The translations under genes and the position numbers were made by a program. 64,000 nucleotides of DNA from Streptomyces sp. CB03234. Lineage in GTDB: Bacteria > Actinomycetota > Actinomycetes > Streptomycetales > Streptomycetaceae. Of the stretch, positions 49,069 through 58,898 are shown in pieces. The notes under the pieces were generated by a model that saw only the letters and a program-made list of their open reading frames with translations, was not told the DNA's origin and made no database searches. Numbering within the stretch: position 1 is the first letter of the stretch; the number at the start of each line of letters is the position of its first letter. The DNA lies in contig NZ_LIYH01000003.1 of assembly GCF_001905885.1 (NCBI RefSeq), forward strand, positions 62,001 to 126,000, in the 5' to 3' direction.

Positions 49069-50529
49069 TCAGTGGTGGCTGACGACCAGCTGGGGCTCGT
49101 CGGTGCCGGCGGTGTCGGCCGGGTCGGGGCGCTGGATGAGCAGCGCGGTGACGACGCCGATGCCGAGCAGGGCGAGCGCGGCGTACATGGCGTGCTGGTA
49201 GCCGGCCTCGGTGACGCCCTGGGCGTCGCTGCCCGCGCTGATCATGGCGGAGGCGAGGGCGATGCCGAGGGAGGCGCCGATGCCGAAGCAGGCACCGTTG
49301 AGGCCGGAGAGGGAGCCGGGCTTGTCCTTGGGGGCGGTGGTGACGGCGAGGCCGTTGAGGCCGGTGAGCATGAAGCCGCCGTACGTGACACCGAGCGCGG
49401 CGAGCGCGGTGACCAGGATCCACTCGCTGTGCAGGAACAGCGTGGCGAAGACGAAGATCGCGAAGTTGGCGACGGCGCCGGCGACCACGACCGTACGCCA
49501 GCCGATCTTCGGGCCGAGGCGGCCGGTCAGGGGGGCGGAGACCACGCCGATCAGCTGGATCGGGGCGAGGAAGAGGATCGCGGCGGTGACGGCGGACAGG
49601 CCGAGGCCCACGCGGGCGTCCTGGGAGAAGAGCGGGATGGTCAGCGCGATCGCGCCGAAGGCGCCACCGAGGGTGCAGACGGTGGTGAGCAGCAGCGGCC
49701 AGGCGCGGCGGGAGGCGAGGACGTCGAGGTCGATGACCGGGTTGGGGGCGCTCTTCTGCGAGACGACGAAGAAGACGAGGGAGGCGAGGCCGCCGAGGAG
49801 GAAGCCGAGGGTGAGCGCGGAGGTCCAGCCCCAGGCGCCGCCCTGGGCGAGGCCGACGAGGATGCCGGTGAGGCCGAGGGCGAGGGCGGAGATGCCGCGG
49901 GCGTCGAACCGGGCGTCGGCGTCGGTGGTGGGCGGGACGTCGGGGACGTACCGGCGTACGCCGATGAGGCCCGCGACGGCGATCAGGGTCGAGCAGACGA
50001 AGATGCCGCGGAAGCCGATGGTGTCGGCGATCTGGCCGCCCGCGATGGCGTCGACGCCGGCGAGGCCGCCGTTGACGGCGGTGATGATGCCGGCCGCCTT
50101 GCCGAAGCCGGCCGGGGTGAGCAGCTGGTTCAGGGTGAGGAAGGCGAGCGTGAACATCGCGGCGGAAATGCCCTGCAGGACGCGGCCGGCGATGAAGATC
50201 TCGATGTTCGGCGCGAAGACGCACAGCAGGTTGCCGATGATCAGGACGAACGCGCAGACGATCATCATCGGCTTGCGGCCGCGCTGGTCGCTGAGGCGGG
50301 CGAGCGTGACCTGGCCGATGGCGGCCATCAGGAAGAAGAGGGTCTGCGACAGTCCGGCGGCGGCCGTGGTGGTGCCGAGGCGCTCGATGACGTCGGGCAG
50401 TGCGGGGCTGAGCATGGTCGCGTTGATCTGGTAGCCGAGGACGGCCAGGACCATCGCCAGCAGCATCGGGCCGCGGCCCGCGAGGTCGGATTCGGCTCCG
50501 GAACGCGTCCGGCCGAGCGAGATGGACAT
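49069..50529 (-). CDS. MFS transporter, probably nucleoside/purine-linked
   Basis: 486 aa, ~14 hydrophobic helices. The MFS signature between TM2 and TM3 reads GQVTLARLSDQRGRKPMMIV, with LQGISAAMFTLAFLTLNQ in TM4, similar to the DHA2 (14-TM) drug:H+ group. The context argues for a nucleoside or related substrate: it is divergent from a GntR/UTRA regulator followed by adenosine deaminase, and all three carry the same operator. AAAGGGG precedes ATG 50529. Confidence 0.87.
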   Translation of the reverse strand: MSISLGRTRSGAESDLAGRGPMLLAMVLAVLGYQINATMLSPALPDVIERLGTTTAAAGLSQTLFFLMAAIGQVTLARLSDQRGRKPMMIVCAFVLIIGNLLCVFAPNIEIFIAGRVLQGISAAMFTLAFLTLNQLLTPAGFGKAAGIITAVNGGLAGVDAIAGGQIADTIGFRGIFVCSTLIAVAGLIGVRRYVPDVPPTTDADARFDARGISALALGLTGILVGLAQGGAWGWTSALTLGFLLGGLASLVFFVVSQKSAPNPVIDLDVLASRRAWPLLLTTVCTLGGAFGAIALTIPLFSQDARVGLGLSAVTAAILFLAPIQLIGVVSAPLTGRLGPKIGWRTVVVAGAVANFAIFVFATLFLHSEWILVTALAALGVTYGGFMLTGLNGLAVTTAPKDKPGSLSGLNGACFGIGASLGIALASAMISAGSDAQGVTEAGYQHAMYAALALLGIGVVTALLIQRPDPADTAGTDEPQLVVSHH

Positions 50530-50587
50530 GTCGGCCCCTTTGCCTTGGATGTCATGTCGAGAGCGGTGAAACAGCTCGCCTCTTGCC

Positions 50588-50600
50588 CTTGTCAGACAAG
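50588..50600. promoter_or_regulatory. GntR-type operator upstream of the MFS gene
   Basis: CTTGTCAGACAAG, a perfect 13-bp palindrome (6-bp arms), 59 bp upstream of the MFS start. It contains the GntR-type TTGT-N3-ACAA core. Confidence 0.7.
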
Positions 50601-50731
50601 TGCTGCTGAGACAGATTGGGATCTACGCGCGTAAACGTCAATACCTTCGGGCCAACTTTTCGCATTCACCCAGCTCAGCACGGCTGAATCGAGACCGAAC
50701 CGCCATTGCCGACCCCACCCACCGGGGCATA

Positions 50732-50745
50732 ACTTGCAGACAAGT
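50732..50745. promoter_or_regulatory. GntR-type operator variant upstream of gntR
   Basis: ACTTG-CAGA-CAAGT. The right half equals that of the MFS site; one T is missing in the left half. It lies 17 bp upstream of the regulator's own start, suggesting autoregulation. Confidence 0.6.
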
Positions 50746-50761
50746 GAGCCGAGGAGGGGCA

Positions 50762-51529
50762 GTGGTGGTCAGCAGCGCGGAGCAGCGGAGACCGGTGGTG
50801 GTGCTGTACGAGCGGATCGTGGACGCCATCCACGCCGGCACCTACCCGCCCGGCTCCACCCTCCCCTCCGAGCCGAAGCTCGCCGCCGAGCTGGGCGTGA
50901 GCCGCCCCGCCCTGCGCGAGGCCCTGCTCCTGCTCCAGGAGGACGGCCTGCTCTCGGTACGCCGCGGGGTCGGCCGGACCGTCGCCGACCGCCCGCCCCG
51001 GCGCGGCTTCGAGCACATCCAGCCGCTGGAGGAGCTGATCGGCGCGGGCGCCCCCGTCCGCGTACGGGCGCTGCTGCGGGCCGTCGAGGAGCCCACCGAC
51101 TTCACCACCCAGCACCTGCTCGCGGCGGCCCGCGCCCGGTTGCGCTTCTGGGAGTCGCTGCTGGTCGGGGACGGTACGGCGGCGGCGCTGAGCCAGGAGT
51201 GGGCGGCCGCCGAGGACGTCCTGGCGGGCGCCCACCCGGGTTTCGCGCGGGCGTTGGAGGCCGTCGCGGCCGGGCCGGACGCCGCCGCCGCCCGTACGTC
51301 GATGCTCGCGGTACTCGTCTCGTCGTCGCGGGGCGTGCCGCTGAGCGCGCACAGCAGCGTGACGGCGACGCTGGTAGGGCAGCGGCGCGGTGAGCAGCTG
51401 GGCCGGCCGGCCGACACCCCGGCCGTCCTGATCACCCAGGTCGTGCGTGCCGGGGACACCCCCGTCCTGGCGGCCAAGCACATGCTGCCGACGGGCGCGG
51501 CGGCCCTCCCGGTGCTCCAGTCCAACTGA
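50762..51529 (+). CDS. GntR-family regulator with UTRA (HutC-type) effector domain
   Basis: 255 aa from GTG 50762 behind GAGGAGGGG. The N-terminal winged HTH ([51 protein letters not shown]) precedes a UTRA-like ligand domain (residues ~90-250). Matching palindromes stand before the MFS gene, its own start and the adenosine deaminase start, so it probably controls all three. The likely effector is a purine nucleoside or derivative (inference from the targets). Confidence 0.92.
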   Translation: MVVSSAEQRRPVVVLYERIVDAIHAGTYPPGSTLPSEPKLAAELGVSRPALREALLLLQEDGLLSVRRGVGRTVADRPPRRGFEHIQPLEELIGAGAPVRVRALLRAVEEPTDFTTQHLLAAARARLRFWESLLVGDGTAAALSQEWAAAEDVLAGAHPGFARALEAVAAGPDAAAARTSMLAVLVSSSRGVPLSAHSSVTATLVGQRRGEQLGRPADTPAVLITQVVRAGDTPVLAAKHMLPTGAAALPVLQSN

Positions 51530-51569
51530 GCCTGTCGGCTGCGTCACGGCACCGGGCCGGGAGCGTGCC

Positions 51570-51602
51570 GTACACTCCGGCTCCATGCACTTGTCTGACA
51601 AC
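51570..51602 (+). promoter_or_regulatory. adenosine deaminase promoter and operator over the start codon
   Basis: A -10-like TACACT (51570-51575) ends 9 nt before ATG 51585, so transcription should begin at or beside the start codon. The palindrome TTGTC-T-GACAA (51591-51601) falls on codons 3-6, just downstream of initiation. Repressor binding there would block the initial transcribed region. Confidence 0.6.
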
Positions 51603-52706
51603 CTCCCCACCGCCGCTCCCGCCACCGCCGAGGCCACCCCCGAGGCCGCCGCCGAGGCCGCCGCCGACTGGATCAGCCGCGCCCCCAAGGCGGTCCTCCA
51701 CGACCACCTGGACGGCGGCCTGCGCCCCGCCACGATCATCGAGCTGGCCCGCGAGTGCGGCTACACCGGCCTGCCGACCGAGGACCCGGCCGCGCTCGGC
51801 GTGTGGTTCCGCGACGCCGCCGACTCCGGTTCGCTGGAGCGCTACCTGGAGACGTTCGCCCACACCTGTGCGGTGATGCAGACCCGCGAGGCGCTCTTCC
51901 GCGTCGCGGCCGAGTGCGCCGAGGACCTGGCGGCGGACGGTGTCGTCTACGCCGAGGTGCGCTACGCCCCCGAGCAGCACCTGGCGGGCGGCCTGACCCT
52001 GGACGAGGTCGTCGAGGCGGTGAACGACGGCTTCCGCGAGGGCGAGCGCCGCGCGGGCGGCCGGATCACCGTCGGCACGCTGCTGACCGGTATGCGCCAC
52101 ACGGACCGTTCGCTGGAGATAGCCGAGCTGACCGTCGCCCACCGCGAGCGCGGCGTGGCCGGGTTCGACATCGCGGGCGGCGAGATCGGCAACCCGCCCT
52201 CCCGCCACCTGCCGGCCTTCCAGCACCTCAAGCGGCACAACTGCCACTTCACCATCCACGCGGGCGAGGCCGTCGGCGCCGAGTCCATCCACGAGGCCGT
52301 CCAGGTCTGCGGTGCCGAGCGGATCGGGCACGGCGTACGCATCACCGACGACATCGCCGAAGACGGCACGCTCGGCCACCTGGCCGCGTACGTCCGCGAC
52401 AACCGCATCGCGCTGGAGGTCTGCCCGACCTCCAACCTCCAGACGGGCGCCGCGAAGGACTACGCGACGCACCCGATCGACCAGCTGCGCCGCCTCGGCT
52501 TCCGCATCACGCTGAACACCGACAACCGGCTCGTCTCCGGCACCACCATGAGCCGGGAGTTCCAGCACATGGCGGACGCCTTCGGCTACGGCCCCGAGGT
52601 CTTCGAGGAGTTCACGGTCGCCGCCGTCGAGGCCGCGTTCCTGCCGCTGCCGGAGCGCCGCCGCATCATCGACGAGGTGATCCGCCCGGGTTACGCGGCC
52701 CTCTAG
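51585..52706 (+). CDS. add: adenosine deaminase
   Basis: 373 aa. The zinc/catalytic motifs are all visible: DHLDGGLRP (H-x-H replaced as HDHLDG), [17 protein letters not shown] (catalytic Glu), RIGHGVRI, and [17 protein letters not shown] (final Asp pair). It converts (deoxy)adenosine to inosine in purine salvage. The N-terminal ~25 residues are Ala/Thr/Pro-rich. The start carries the GntR-type operator inside the coding region. The stop overlaps that of the convergent hydrolase by CTAG. Confidence 0.95.
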   Translation: MHLSDNLPTAAPATAEATPEAAAEAAADWISRAPKAVLHDHLDGGLRPATIIELARECGYTGLPTEDPAALGVWFRDAADSGSLERYLETFAHTCAVMQTREALFRVAAECAEDLAADGVVYAEVRYAPEQHLAGGLTLDEVVEAVNDGFREGERRAGGRITVGTLLTGMRHTDRSLEIAELTVAHRERGVAGFDIAGGEIGNPPSRHLPAFQHLKRHNCHFTIHAGEAVGAESIHEAVQVCGAERIGHGVRITDDIAEDGTLGHLAAYVRDNRIALEVCPTSNLQTGAAKDYATHPIDQLRRLGFRITLNTDNRLVSGTTMSREFQHMADAFGYGPEVFEEFTVAAVEAAFLPLPERRRIIDEVIRPGYAAL

Positions 52707-54496
52707 CGCAACGTCCCGCCGACGACGGGAAGGTGGAGCACCCCGGTGTCCTGCGGGGCGCTGGTGACGGTCACCGGCTTGATGCCGCGGTTGCCCAGGT
52801 ACGCGGAGTCGCTCGCGGCGATCACGAACTGGAGCCGGTGCCCCGCCTCGTACCGGTGCACGATGCCGGGCAGGTCCACGGTGAACGGCCGGGTCACATC
52901 CGGCACGCGCACGGGTGCGACCAGCCGCTCGACCAGCGTCTTCGTGCCGTCCGGGGCGATGTCGTACACCTTGGCGAAGAGCACCAGTTTGTCGGCGGCG
53001 TCCCCGGAGTGCTGCACCCGCTCGGTCTTCGGCGAGATGACGCGGAGAGTGGCCCTGGGGGCGCCGACGACGTCGACGGGGCCCTTCAGGGGCCCGCTGG
53101 TCCAGCCGAGGTAGGTGCCCTGGGTGTCGTACGGCTTCGGGTCGGCGATCCCGATCAAGCCGGCGAGCGAGGACTCCGAATGGCTGGTCGGGACCAGCCA
53201 GTTGCGGTACTCCCGGGCGCCGCGCGCCACCTTGGCGCGGTTGTCGACGAGCTTGCCGTCGCCGGACAGGTAGAGCTTCTGCGACAGCGGCGGCACGGCG
53301 GCGGCGGTGCCGTACCCCGGCTGCCAGTCGCGGTAGTAGGCGAACGCGGGCCCGGTGTCCGTACCCGTCCTCTTGTGCAGGTGGCGGTCCAACCAGGCGA
53401 GGATGCGCCTGCCGACGTAGCTGGTCTCAAGGTTGCCCTCGCCGAGGTTGAGCTCGCCGCTCGCCGGGTCGGTGAGCCCGCCGCTGTGGCCCCACGACTG
53501 CCAGATCATCTTGGTCTCGGTGCCCTGCTCCCTGAGCTGCTCGTAACTGGCCTGTGCCTCATTGAGGTTGAACAGGCTGTCCGCCTGCCCCTGGATGAGG
53601 AGCGTCGGCGCCTTGACCTTGCCGAGGTACGAGACCGGGGAGACGCTGCGCGCGAAGTCGAGCATCTCCTGCGTCTTCCCGGCCGGGTAGCGGCCGGAGT
53701 TGAGCAGCCGGACGGTCTCACAGGCACGGGTGACGAAGTGCAGGCAGCCGAGGCCGTTGATCCGGGAAGGGTCGAGGGACGGCACGAGCAGCGGCTGCCC
53801 CTCCCCCATCAGGTAGAAACCGTTGGACCACTGCCACTTGAACGCACCGGGGACGGTGCGCGAGGCGTTGTTGGGGTCCAGCGAGTACGCCAGGTCGTGC
53901 CAGGTGATCATCGGTACGAGGGCGTCGACGCGCTGGTCGACGGCGGCCGTGGCCAGCTGGACGACGCCGCCGTACGAGCCGCCGATCATGCCGACGCGGG
54001 GGTCGCCGTGGCCGTCGGTGGTGACGAAGTCGGCCCTGGTTCCGTCGTCGGCGGCGCGCGTGCCGCCGAGGAAGTCGATGAGCCGGGACGCCGCTTGGCC
54101 GTCGATGCGCGGATCGTCGAGCGAGATCAGACAGCCGGACTTGCCGAACCCGAGTCCCGAGTAGACGAGGGCGGCATAGCCGCGCTGGGCGAACGCCTTG
54201 CCGATGGCGTCGGTGGACCCGTCGGACTTGCTGCCGCCGAACCCGTTGGTGGCCAGCACGGCGGGCACCCGGTGCGCTGCGTCCGCCCCGGCGGGCCGGT
54301 AGAGGTCGGCGTCCACGGTGCAGTCGCGCCCGCCTGCGTCGACGGTGAACGTCAGTGCCGTGACGGTGAACTGCCCCGGCGCCTGGGCGGCCGCCGCCGG
54401 CGGTACGGTCACGGCGAGCGGCGCGACGAGCGCGGCACCGGCCGCGAGGACGAGGGACGTACGGAGCCGGGGCAGGGGCAGCGGGCGCGACAACAC
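52703..54496 (-). CDS. secreted CocE/NonD-type alpha/beta-hydrolase (X-Pro dipeptidyl-peptidase-like)
   Basis: 597 aa. I chose GTG 54496 because GGAGG stands 5 nt before it; a longer frame begins at GTG 54508. A Sec signal peptide ([26 protein letters not shown]) precedes the hydrolase domain with nucleophile GGSYGG, acid in IQGQADSLF, and histidine in SWGHSGG. The C-terminal ~150 residues are the jelly-roll domain of the X-Pro/CocE family ([30 protein letters not shown]). It probably acts on peptides or esters outside the cell. A TetR-type palindrome lies 22 bp upstream. Confidence 0.88.
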   Translation of the reverse strand: MLSRPLPLPRLRTSLVLAAGAALVAPLAVTVPPAAAAQAPGQFTVTALTFTVDAGGRDCTVDADLYRPAGADAAHRVPAVLATNGFGGSKSDGSTDAIGKAFAQRGYAALVYSGLGFGKSGCLISLDDPRIDGQAASRLIDFLGGTRAADDGTRADFVTTDGHGDPRVGMIGGSYGGVVQLATAAVDQRVDALVPMITWHDLAYSLDPNNASRTVPGAFKWQWSNGFYLMGEGQPLLVPSLDPSRINGLGCLHFVTRACETVRLLNSGRYPAGKTQEMLDFARSVSPVSYLGKVKAPTLLIQGQADSLFNLNEAQASYEQLREQGTETKMIWQSWGHSGGLTDPASGELNLGEGNLETSYVGRRILAWLDRHLHKRTGTDTGPAFAYYRDWQPGYGTAAAVPPLSQKLYLSGDGKLVDNRAKVARGAREYRNWLVPTSHSESSLAGLIGIADPKPYDTQGTYLGWTSGPLKGPVDVVGAPRATLRVISPKTERVQHSGDAADKLVLFAKVYDIAPDGTKTLVERLVAPVRVPDVTRPFTVDLPGIVHRYEAGHRLQFVIAASDSAYLGNRGIKPVTVTSAPQDTGVLHLPVVGGTLR

Positions 54497-54517
54497 GAAG
54501 ACCTCCACGACGAGGAG

Positions 54518-54535
54518 ACTTACCGACCGGTAAGT
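54518..54535. promoter_or_regulatory. TetR-type palindrome ACTTACC-GACC-GGTAAGT
   Basis: Perfect 7-bp arms around 4 bp, centred about 30 bp upstream of the CocE-type gene. The TTACC...GGTAA pattern is common in TetR-family operators. No TetR gene is in the window. Confidence 0.6.
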
Positions 54536-54633
54536 ACCGGGTCGCGCTCATCGTGTGACACGTGTCAGATCCACGTCAACGCTCGTACAGTGCTTTCTTG
54601 ACGCGAATTCAACAAAATTCCGCACGCGCGCTC

Positions 54634-55563
54634 TCAGCGCAGTGCGGGCTCGTCCAGGGTGAGCGTGCCCGCGTCCGCGTCCAGGACCGCCGGGACACCG
54701 AGGGGCACCGTCAGGTTGGTGGGGCTGTGGCCGAAGCCCAGTTGTTCGACGACCGGTACGCCGAGGGGCGCCAGCCGGTCCAGGAGCGTGGCGCGGACCT
54801 CGGGGTAGGGCCCGCACTCCTCCCAGGAGCCGAGCGCGATGCCCGCGACGCCGTCCAGCCATCCGGCGCGGAGGAGCTGGGTGAGGATGCGGTCCAGGCG
54901 GTACGCCTCCTCGCCGATGTCCTCCAGCAGGAGCAGGCCGCCCCTCGTGGAACGGCGGCCGTGCGGGGTGCCGAGGTCGGCGGCGAGGAGAGCCAGGCAG
55001 CCGCCCAGGGTGACGCCCCGGGCCCGGCCGGGAACCATCGGCCCGGCACCTTCCAGGCCCAGGGTACGGACCGTCTCGGGTTCGAACAGCGTGGCCCGCA
55101 GCGACTCCTGGGTGGCGGCGTCCTTGAGGAACGTGACCACCCCCGCCATCGGGCCGTGCAGCGTGGCCAGCCCCATCCGTACCGCGAACGCCTCGTGCAG
55201 CGCCGTCACATCGCTGTAGCCGACGAACACCTTGGGCCCGGCGGCCCGGATCGCCGTCCAGTCGACCAGGTCGACCATGCGCTGCGCGCCGAACCCGCCG
55301 CGCGCGCAGATCACCGCCGAGACGGACGGGTCGCACCACGCCTCCGTCAGGTCACGGGCACGGTCCCCGTCCGCTCCCGCGAGGTACGGCAGCTCGGGGT
55401 GGACGTCCAGGACGTGCGGCAGCACCACGGGGTCGAGCCCCCAGCCGCGCAGGATGTCCAGCCCGGCCTGAAGGCGGTCCTCGGGCACGGGGCCGCTGGG
55501 CGACACGACCGCGACCCGGTCACCGGGTCGCAGACGTGCGGCGCGTTCCAGCGGCGCCGTCAC
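54634..55563 (-). CDS. LD-carboxypeptidase (S66 family)
   Basis: 309 aa. GDRVAVVSPSGPVPEDRL opens the LdcA fold. The nucleophile Ser is in VFVGYSDVTALHEAF, and GRARGVTLGGCLALLAADLGTPH and LLLLEDIGEEAYRLDRIL carry the rest of the active site. The enzyme trims the terminal D-Ala from murein tetrapeptides. GTG 55563 overlaps the S9 peptidase stop (GTGA): the fourth gene of the peptidase operon. Confidence 0.93.
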   Translation of the reverse strand: MTAPLERAARLRPGDRVAVVSPSGPVPEDRLQAGLDILRGWGLDPVVLPHVLDVHPELPYLAGADGDRARDLTEAWCDPSVSAVICARGGFGAQRMVDLVDWTAIRAAGPKVFVGYSDVTALHEAFAVRMGLATLHGPMAGVVTFLKDAATQESLRATLFEPETVRTLGLEGAGPMVPGRARGVTLGGCLALLAADLGTPHGRRSTRGGLLLLEDIGEEAYRLDRILTQLLRAGWLDGVAGIALGSWEECGPYPEVRATLLDRLAPLGVPVVEQLGFGHSPTNLTVPLGVPAVLDADAGTLTLDEPALR

Positions 55564-57542
55564 TTCCGCAGCTCCAGCAGCGGCACGTCGAGCCGGGCGA
55601 TCCCGAAGACCTGGACGTACAGCGCCAGTTCGGACTCCAGAGCCCGGACCACGGTGTCGGCCCGCCGGAAGCCGTGCCCCTCCCCCTCGAAGGCGATGTA
55701 CGCGTGCGGTATGCCGCGCCCCGCCATCGCCGCCAGGAACCGTTCGCACTGCGCGGGCGGGCAGATGACGTCGTCGAGCCCCTGGAGCAGCAGGAACGGC
55801 GAGGTGATCCGCTCGACCTGGGCCAGTGGCGCCCGCTCCCGGTAGCGGCCGGGGACGTCCTCGGGCGGCCCGATCAGCGACTCCAGGTAGCGGGACTCGA
55901 AGTCGTGCGTCTCCTCCGCCCACCCGGTCAGGTCCAGGACCGGGTAGAGCAGCGTGCCGCAGGCGTACACGTCGGTGAGGGCCAGGGACGCGGCGGCGGT
56001 CCAGCCGCCCGCGCTGCCGCCCCGGATCGCGAGGCGGGCCGGATCGGCGGTGCCCTCGGCGGCGAGCGCCTCCGCGACGGCGGCGCAGTCCTCGACGTCG
56101 ACGACGCCCCACTGCTCCCGCAGCCGCTCGCGGTAGGACCTCCCGTACCCGGTGGAGCCGCCGTAGTTGACCTCGGCGACGCCGATGCCACGCGAGGTGA
56201 AGTACGCGATGGCCAGGTCCAGGACGAGCGGGGCGTTTCCGGTGGGCCCGCCGTGCGCCCACACCACATAGGGCGGCAGTTCGTCGTCGGGGGCGATCCG
56301 GTCGGGGTTGTGCGGCGGGTAGATGTGGGCGTGGATCTCGCGGTTGTCCGGCCCGGTGAAGGTGCGGATCTGCGGTTCGGGGTAGTACGCCGGGTCGACC
56401 GGGTCGTCATGGGCGGAGCCGACGACCCGGGTGCGGCCGGTGCTGGTGTCCAGCTCGACGACCTCGTAGCCGCTGCGCGGGCTGGCCGCCACGCCGATGA
56501 CGCGCGACCCGTGGCCTGTGAGCGTGGGGGCCCATTCGGTCCACGGGCCCGGGGCGTCGACCACCTCGCCGGTCTCCGGGTCGAGTATGCCGAGGCTGGT
56601 GGCCCCCCTGCCGTGGATGACGGCGATCGTCCCGTCGTCCAGCGGCTGGAACCACTTCATCCCGATCTTCCACAGCGGGCCGCCGAACTCCTCCGCCCGC
56701 CCCGTGCACAGAGCGGCCGCCTCCGCGCCGGGCCTCATCCGCCGCAACTCCCACCAGCCGCCCGCGTCGGAGACGAACAGCAGCGAGCCGTCCGGTGCCC
56801 AGTCGACCTGGCAGACCGACTCCTCCGGGCCCCCGGCGACAGCCCGCACCCCGGTGAACGGTCCGCCGTCCGTGACGTCACCGGTCATCACCGTCGTGCC
56901 GTCCCACGGCATCCGGGGGTGGTCCCAGGCGAGCCACGCGGCCCGCCGGCCGTCCGGGGAGAGCCGTGGCCCGGTGACGAACCGGTGCCGGTCGCCGGTC
57001 AGCTCCCGCACCGCGGCCCGGTCCTCGGCCGCCGACCCGTCGAGCGGGACGGCGGCGACGACGCGCCGCACGTCGCCCGGCCCCTCGCCGGTGAACTCCT
57101 CCAGGACGCACCACACTTCGCCCCGGTCCAGGCGGATGACCGGGTCCACCCAGCGCATGCCGCCGCCCACGCCGGACACCGGGGTGAGCGGCGCCGGTTC
57201 GCCGTCGCCGTCCGGCTCGTACGCGTACAGCCGCTGGTCGGGGAAGTGGCTGAAGACGACGAGCGGCCCGCCGCCCTCCTCCCCTACCGCCCCGGCCCAG
57301 GACTGTCCGCCGTACTCGACGACTCTGCTGCGTACGTTCCAGGGGGCGGGCAGCACCGGTTCCTCGGAGCCGTCCGGCCGCCGGCGCACCAGGGCACGTC
57401 TGCCGCCCTCGGCGGGCCTCGGCTCGGTCCACCACACCTCGTCGCCGACGACACCGACGAACTCGGGACGCCCGTCGTGCGCGGCGGCGAGACGCGCGTC
57501 GATCGGTGACGGCCAGGTTCCGTAAGCCCCCGTGGGTACCAT
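55560..57542 (-). CDS. S9 family prolyl oligopeptidase-like peptidase
   Basis: 660 aa. An N-terminal beta-propeller (~20-380; e.g. LSPDGRRAAWLAWDHPRMPWDGT, WAPDGSLLFVSDAGG) and a C-terminal alpha/beta-hydrolase with IRGGSAGGWTA (nucleophile), LLQGLDDVICP (Asp) and FEGEGHGFRR (His). It is a cytoplasmic oligopeptidase, probably an acylaminoacyl- or dipeptidyl-peptidase type. It is third in an operon after M55 and M20 genes (15-bp gap to M20). Confidence 0.93.
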   Translation of the reverse strand: MVPTGAYGTWPSPIDARLAAAHDGRPEFVGVVGDEVWWTEPRPAEGGRRALVRRRPDGSEEPVLPAPWNVRSRVVEYGGQSWAGAVGEEGGGPLVVFSHFPDQRLYAYEPDGDGEPAPLTPVSGVGGGMRWVDPVIRLDRGEVWCVLEEFTGEGPGDVRRVVAAVPLDGSAAEDRAAVRELTGDRHRFVTGPRLSPDGRRAAWLAWDHPRMPWDGTTVMTGDVTDGGPFTGVRAVAGGPEESVCQVDWAPDGSLLFVSDAGGWWELRRMRPGAEAAALCTGRAEEFGGPLWKIGMKWFQPLDDGTIAVIHGRGATSLGILDPETGEVVDAPGPWTEWAPTLTGHGSRVIGVAASPRSGYEVVELDTSTGRTRVVGSAHDDPVDPAYYPEPQIRTFTGPDNREIHAHIYPPHNPDRIAPDDELPPYVVWAHGGPTGNAPLVLDLAIAYFTSRGIGVAEVNYGGSTGYGRSYRERLREQWGVVDVEDCAAVAEALAAEGTADPARLAIRGGSAGGWTAAASLALTDVYACGTLLYPVLDLTGWAEETHDFESRYLESLIGPPEDVPGRYRERAPLAQVERITSPFLLLQGLDDVICPPAQCERFLAAMAGRGIPHAYIAFEGEGHGFRRADTVVRALESELALYVQVFGIARLDVPLLELRK

Positions 57543-57557
57543 GTCCGGGCTTCCCCC

Positions 57558-58898
57558 CTACGCGGTCTGCAGATAGTGGTCGAGGACGCGGATGCCGAAG
57601 TGCAGCGCCTCGACCGGGACGCGCTCGTCGACGCCGTGGAAGAGTGCCTGGTAGTCGAAGCCGATGGGCAGCCGCAGCGGCGAGAAGCCGTAGCCGGTGA
57701 TGCCGAGCCGGGCGAAGTGCTTGGCGTCGGTGCCGCCGGACATGCAGAACGGCACGACGTGCGCGTCCGGCTCGAAGTGCTCCAGCGCGGCGCGCAGCTT
57801 GGCGTACGTCGGTGAGTCGACGGGCGCCTGGAGCGGGATCTCCTGGTGCTGGAACTCCCAGTCGACGTCCGGCCCCGTCAGCATGTCCATGGTCTCGGCG
57901 AACTCCAGGTCCCCGCCCGGCAGTACGCGTCCGTCGACATGGGCGGTGGCGACGCCCGGGATCACATTGACCTTGTAACCGGCGTGCAGCATGGTCGGGT
58001 TGGCGCTGTTGCGGATGGTCGGCTCGACCAGGGCCGCGGCGCGGCCGAGCTTCGACAGCAGGGCGTCGGCGTCGAAGTCCTCCGCGTCCAGGTCGGGCTG
58101 GAGGCCGTGGAGCGCGGCCAGTTCGGTGAGGGCGGCGCGCACGGTCGGAGTGAGCCGCACCGGCCACTCGTGCCGGCCGATCCGTGAGATGGCCTCGGCC
58201 AAGCGGCTGACCGCGTTCTCCCGGTTGACCTTCGAGCCGTGGCCCGCCCGGCCCTCGGCGGTCAGCTTGAGCCAGGCGGTGCCGCGCTCCCCCGCGCCGA
58301 TGGGGTAGATCTCCAGGTCGGGTCCGGCGTGGAAGGTGTAGGCGCCGGACTCCCCGATGCCTTCCGTGCACCCCTCGAAGAGGTCCCGGTGGTGGCGTGC
58401 CAGATAGGCGGCGCCGTCGGCGGCGCTCGCCTCCTCGTCGGCGGTGTACGCGATGACGATGTCGCGCCGTGGCCGAATGCCGTGGCGGGCCCACTCGCGC
58501 ACGACCGCCAGGATCATCGCGTCCATGTTCTTCATGTCGACGGCGCCCCGGCCCCACACCAGCCCGTCGCGCACCTCCCCGGAGAAGGGGTGCACGTCCC
58601 AGTCGTCCGGGTCGGCCGGGACGACGTCCAGGTGGCCGTGGACGAGCAGCGCGTCGGCGGACGGGTCGGTGCCCTCGATGCGCGCGACGACATTGGTGCG
58701 GCCGGGTGTGCGTTCCAGCAGTGCCGGTTCCAGGCCGGCGTCGGCGAGCCGTTCGGCCACGTACTCGGCGGCGGGCCGCTCCCGGCAGTCGCCGCTGCCG
58801 TGGTTGGTGGTGTCGATGCGGATGAGCTCGGAGGTGAAGGTCACCACCTCGTCGAGCGCCTGCGAGTCCGTGTCGAACGGTGTCGTCACGTCAGCCAT
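57558..58898 (-). CDS. M20 family metallopeptidase/amidohydrolase
   Basis: 446 aa. Zinc site LLVHGHLDVVPAD, WGRGAVDMKNMDA, catalytic YTADEEASAADGA, dimerisation domain around TAEGRAGHGSKV, and the last ligand FARLGITGYGFSP region followed by LFHGVDERV. This is the ArgE/DapE/CPG2-like subgroup that hydrolyses dipeptides or N-acyl amino acids. ATG 58898 lies inside the end of the M55 gene (8-bp overlap). Confidence 0.93.
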   Translation of the reverse strand: MADVTTPFDTDSQALDEVVTFTSELIRIDTTNHGSGDCRERPAAEYVAERLADAGLEPALLERTPGRTNVVARIEGTDPSADALLVHGHLDVVPADPDDWDVHPFSGEVRDGLVWGRGAVDMKNMDAMILAVVREWARHGIRPRRDIVIAYTADEEASAADGAAYLARHHRDLFEGCTEGIGESGAYTFHAGPDLEIYPIGAGERGTAWLKLTAEGRAGHGSKVNRENAVSRLAEAISRIGRHEWPVRLTPTVRAALTELAALHGLQPDLDAEDFDADALLSKLGRAAALVEPTIRNSANPTMLHAGYKVNVIPGVATAHVDGRVLPGGDLEFAETMDMLTGPDVDWEFQHQEIPLQAPVDSPTYAKLRAALEHFEPDAHVVPFCMSGGTDAKHFARLGITGYGFSPLRLPIGFDYQALFHGVDERVPVEALHFGIRVLDHYLQTA

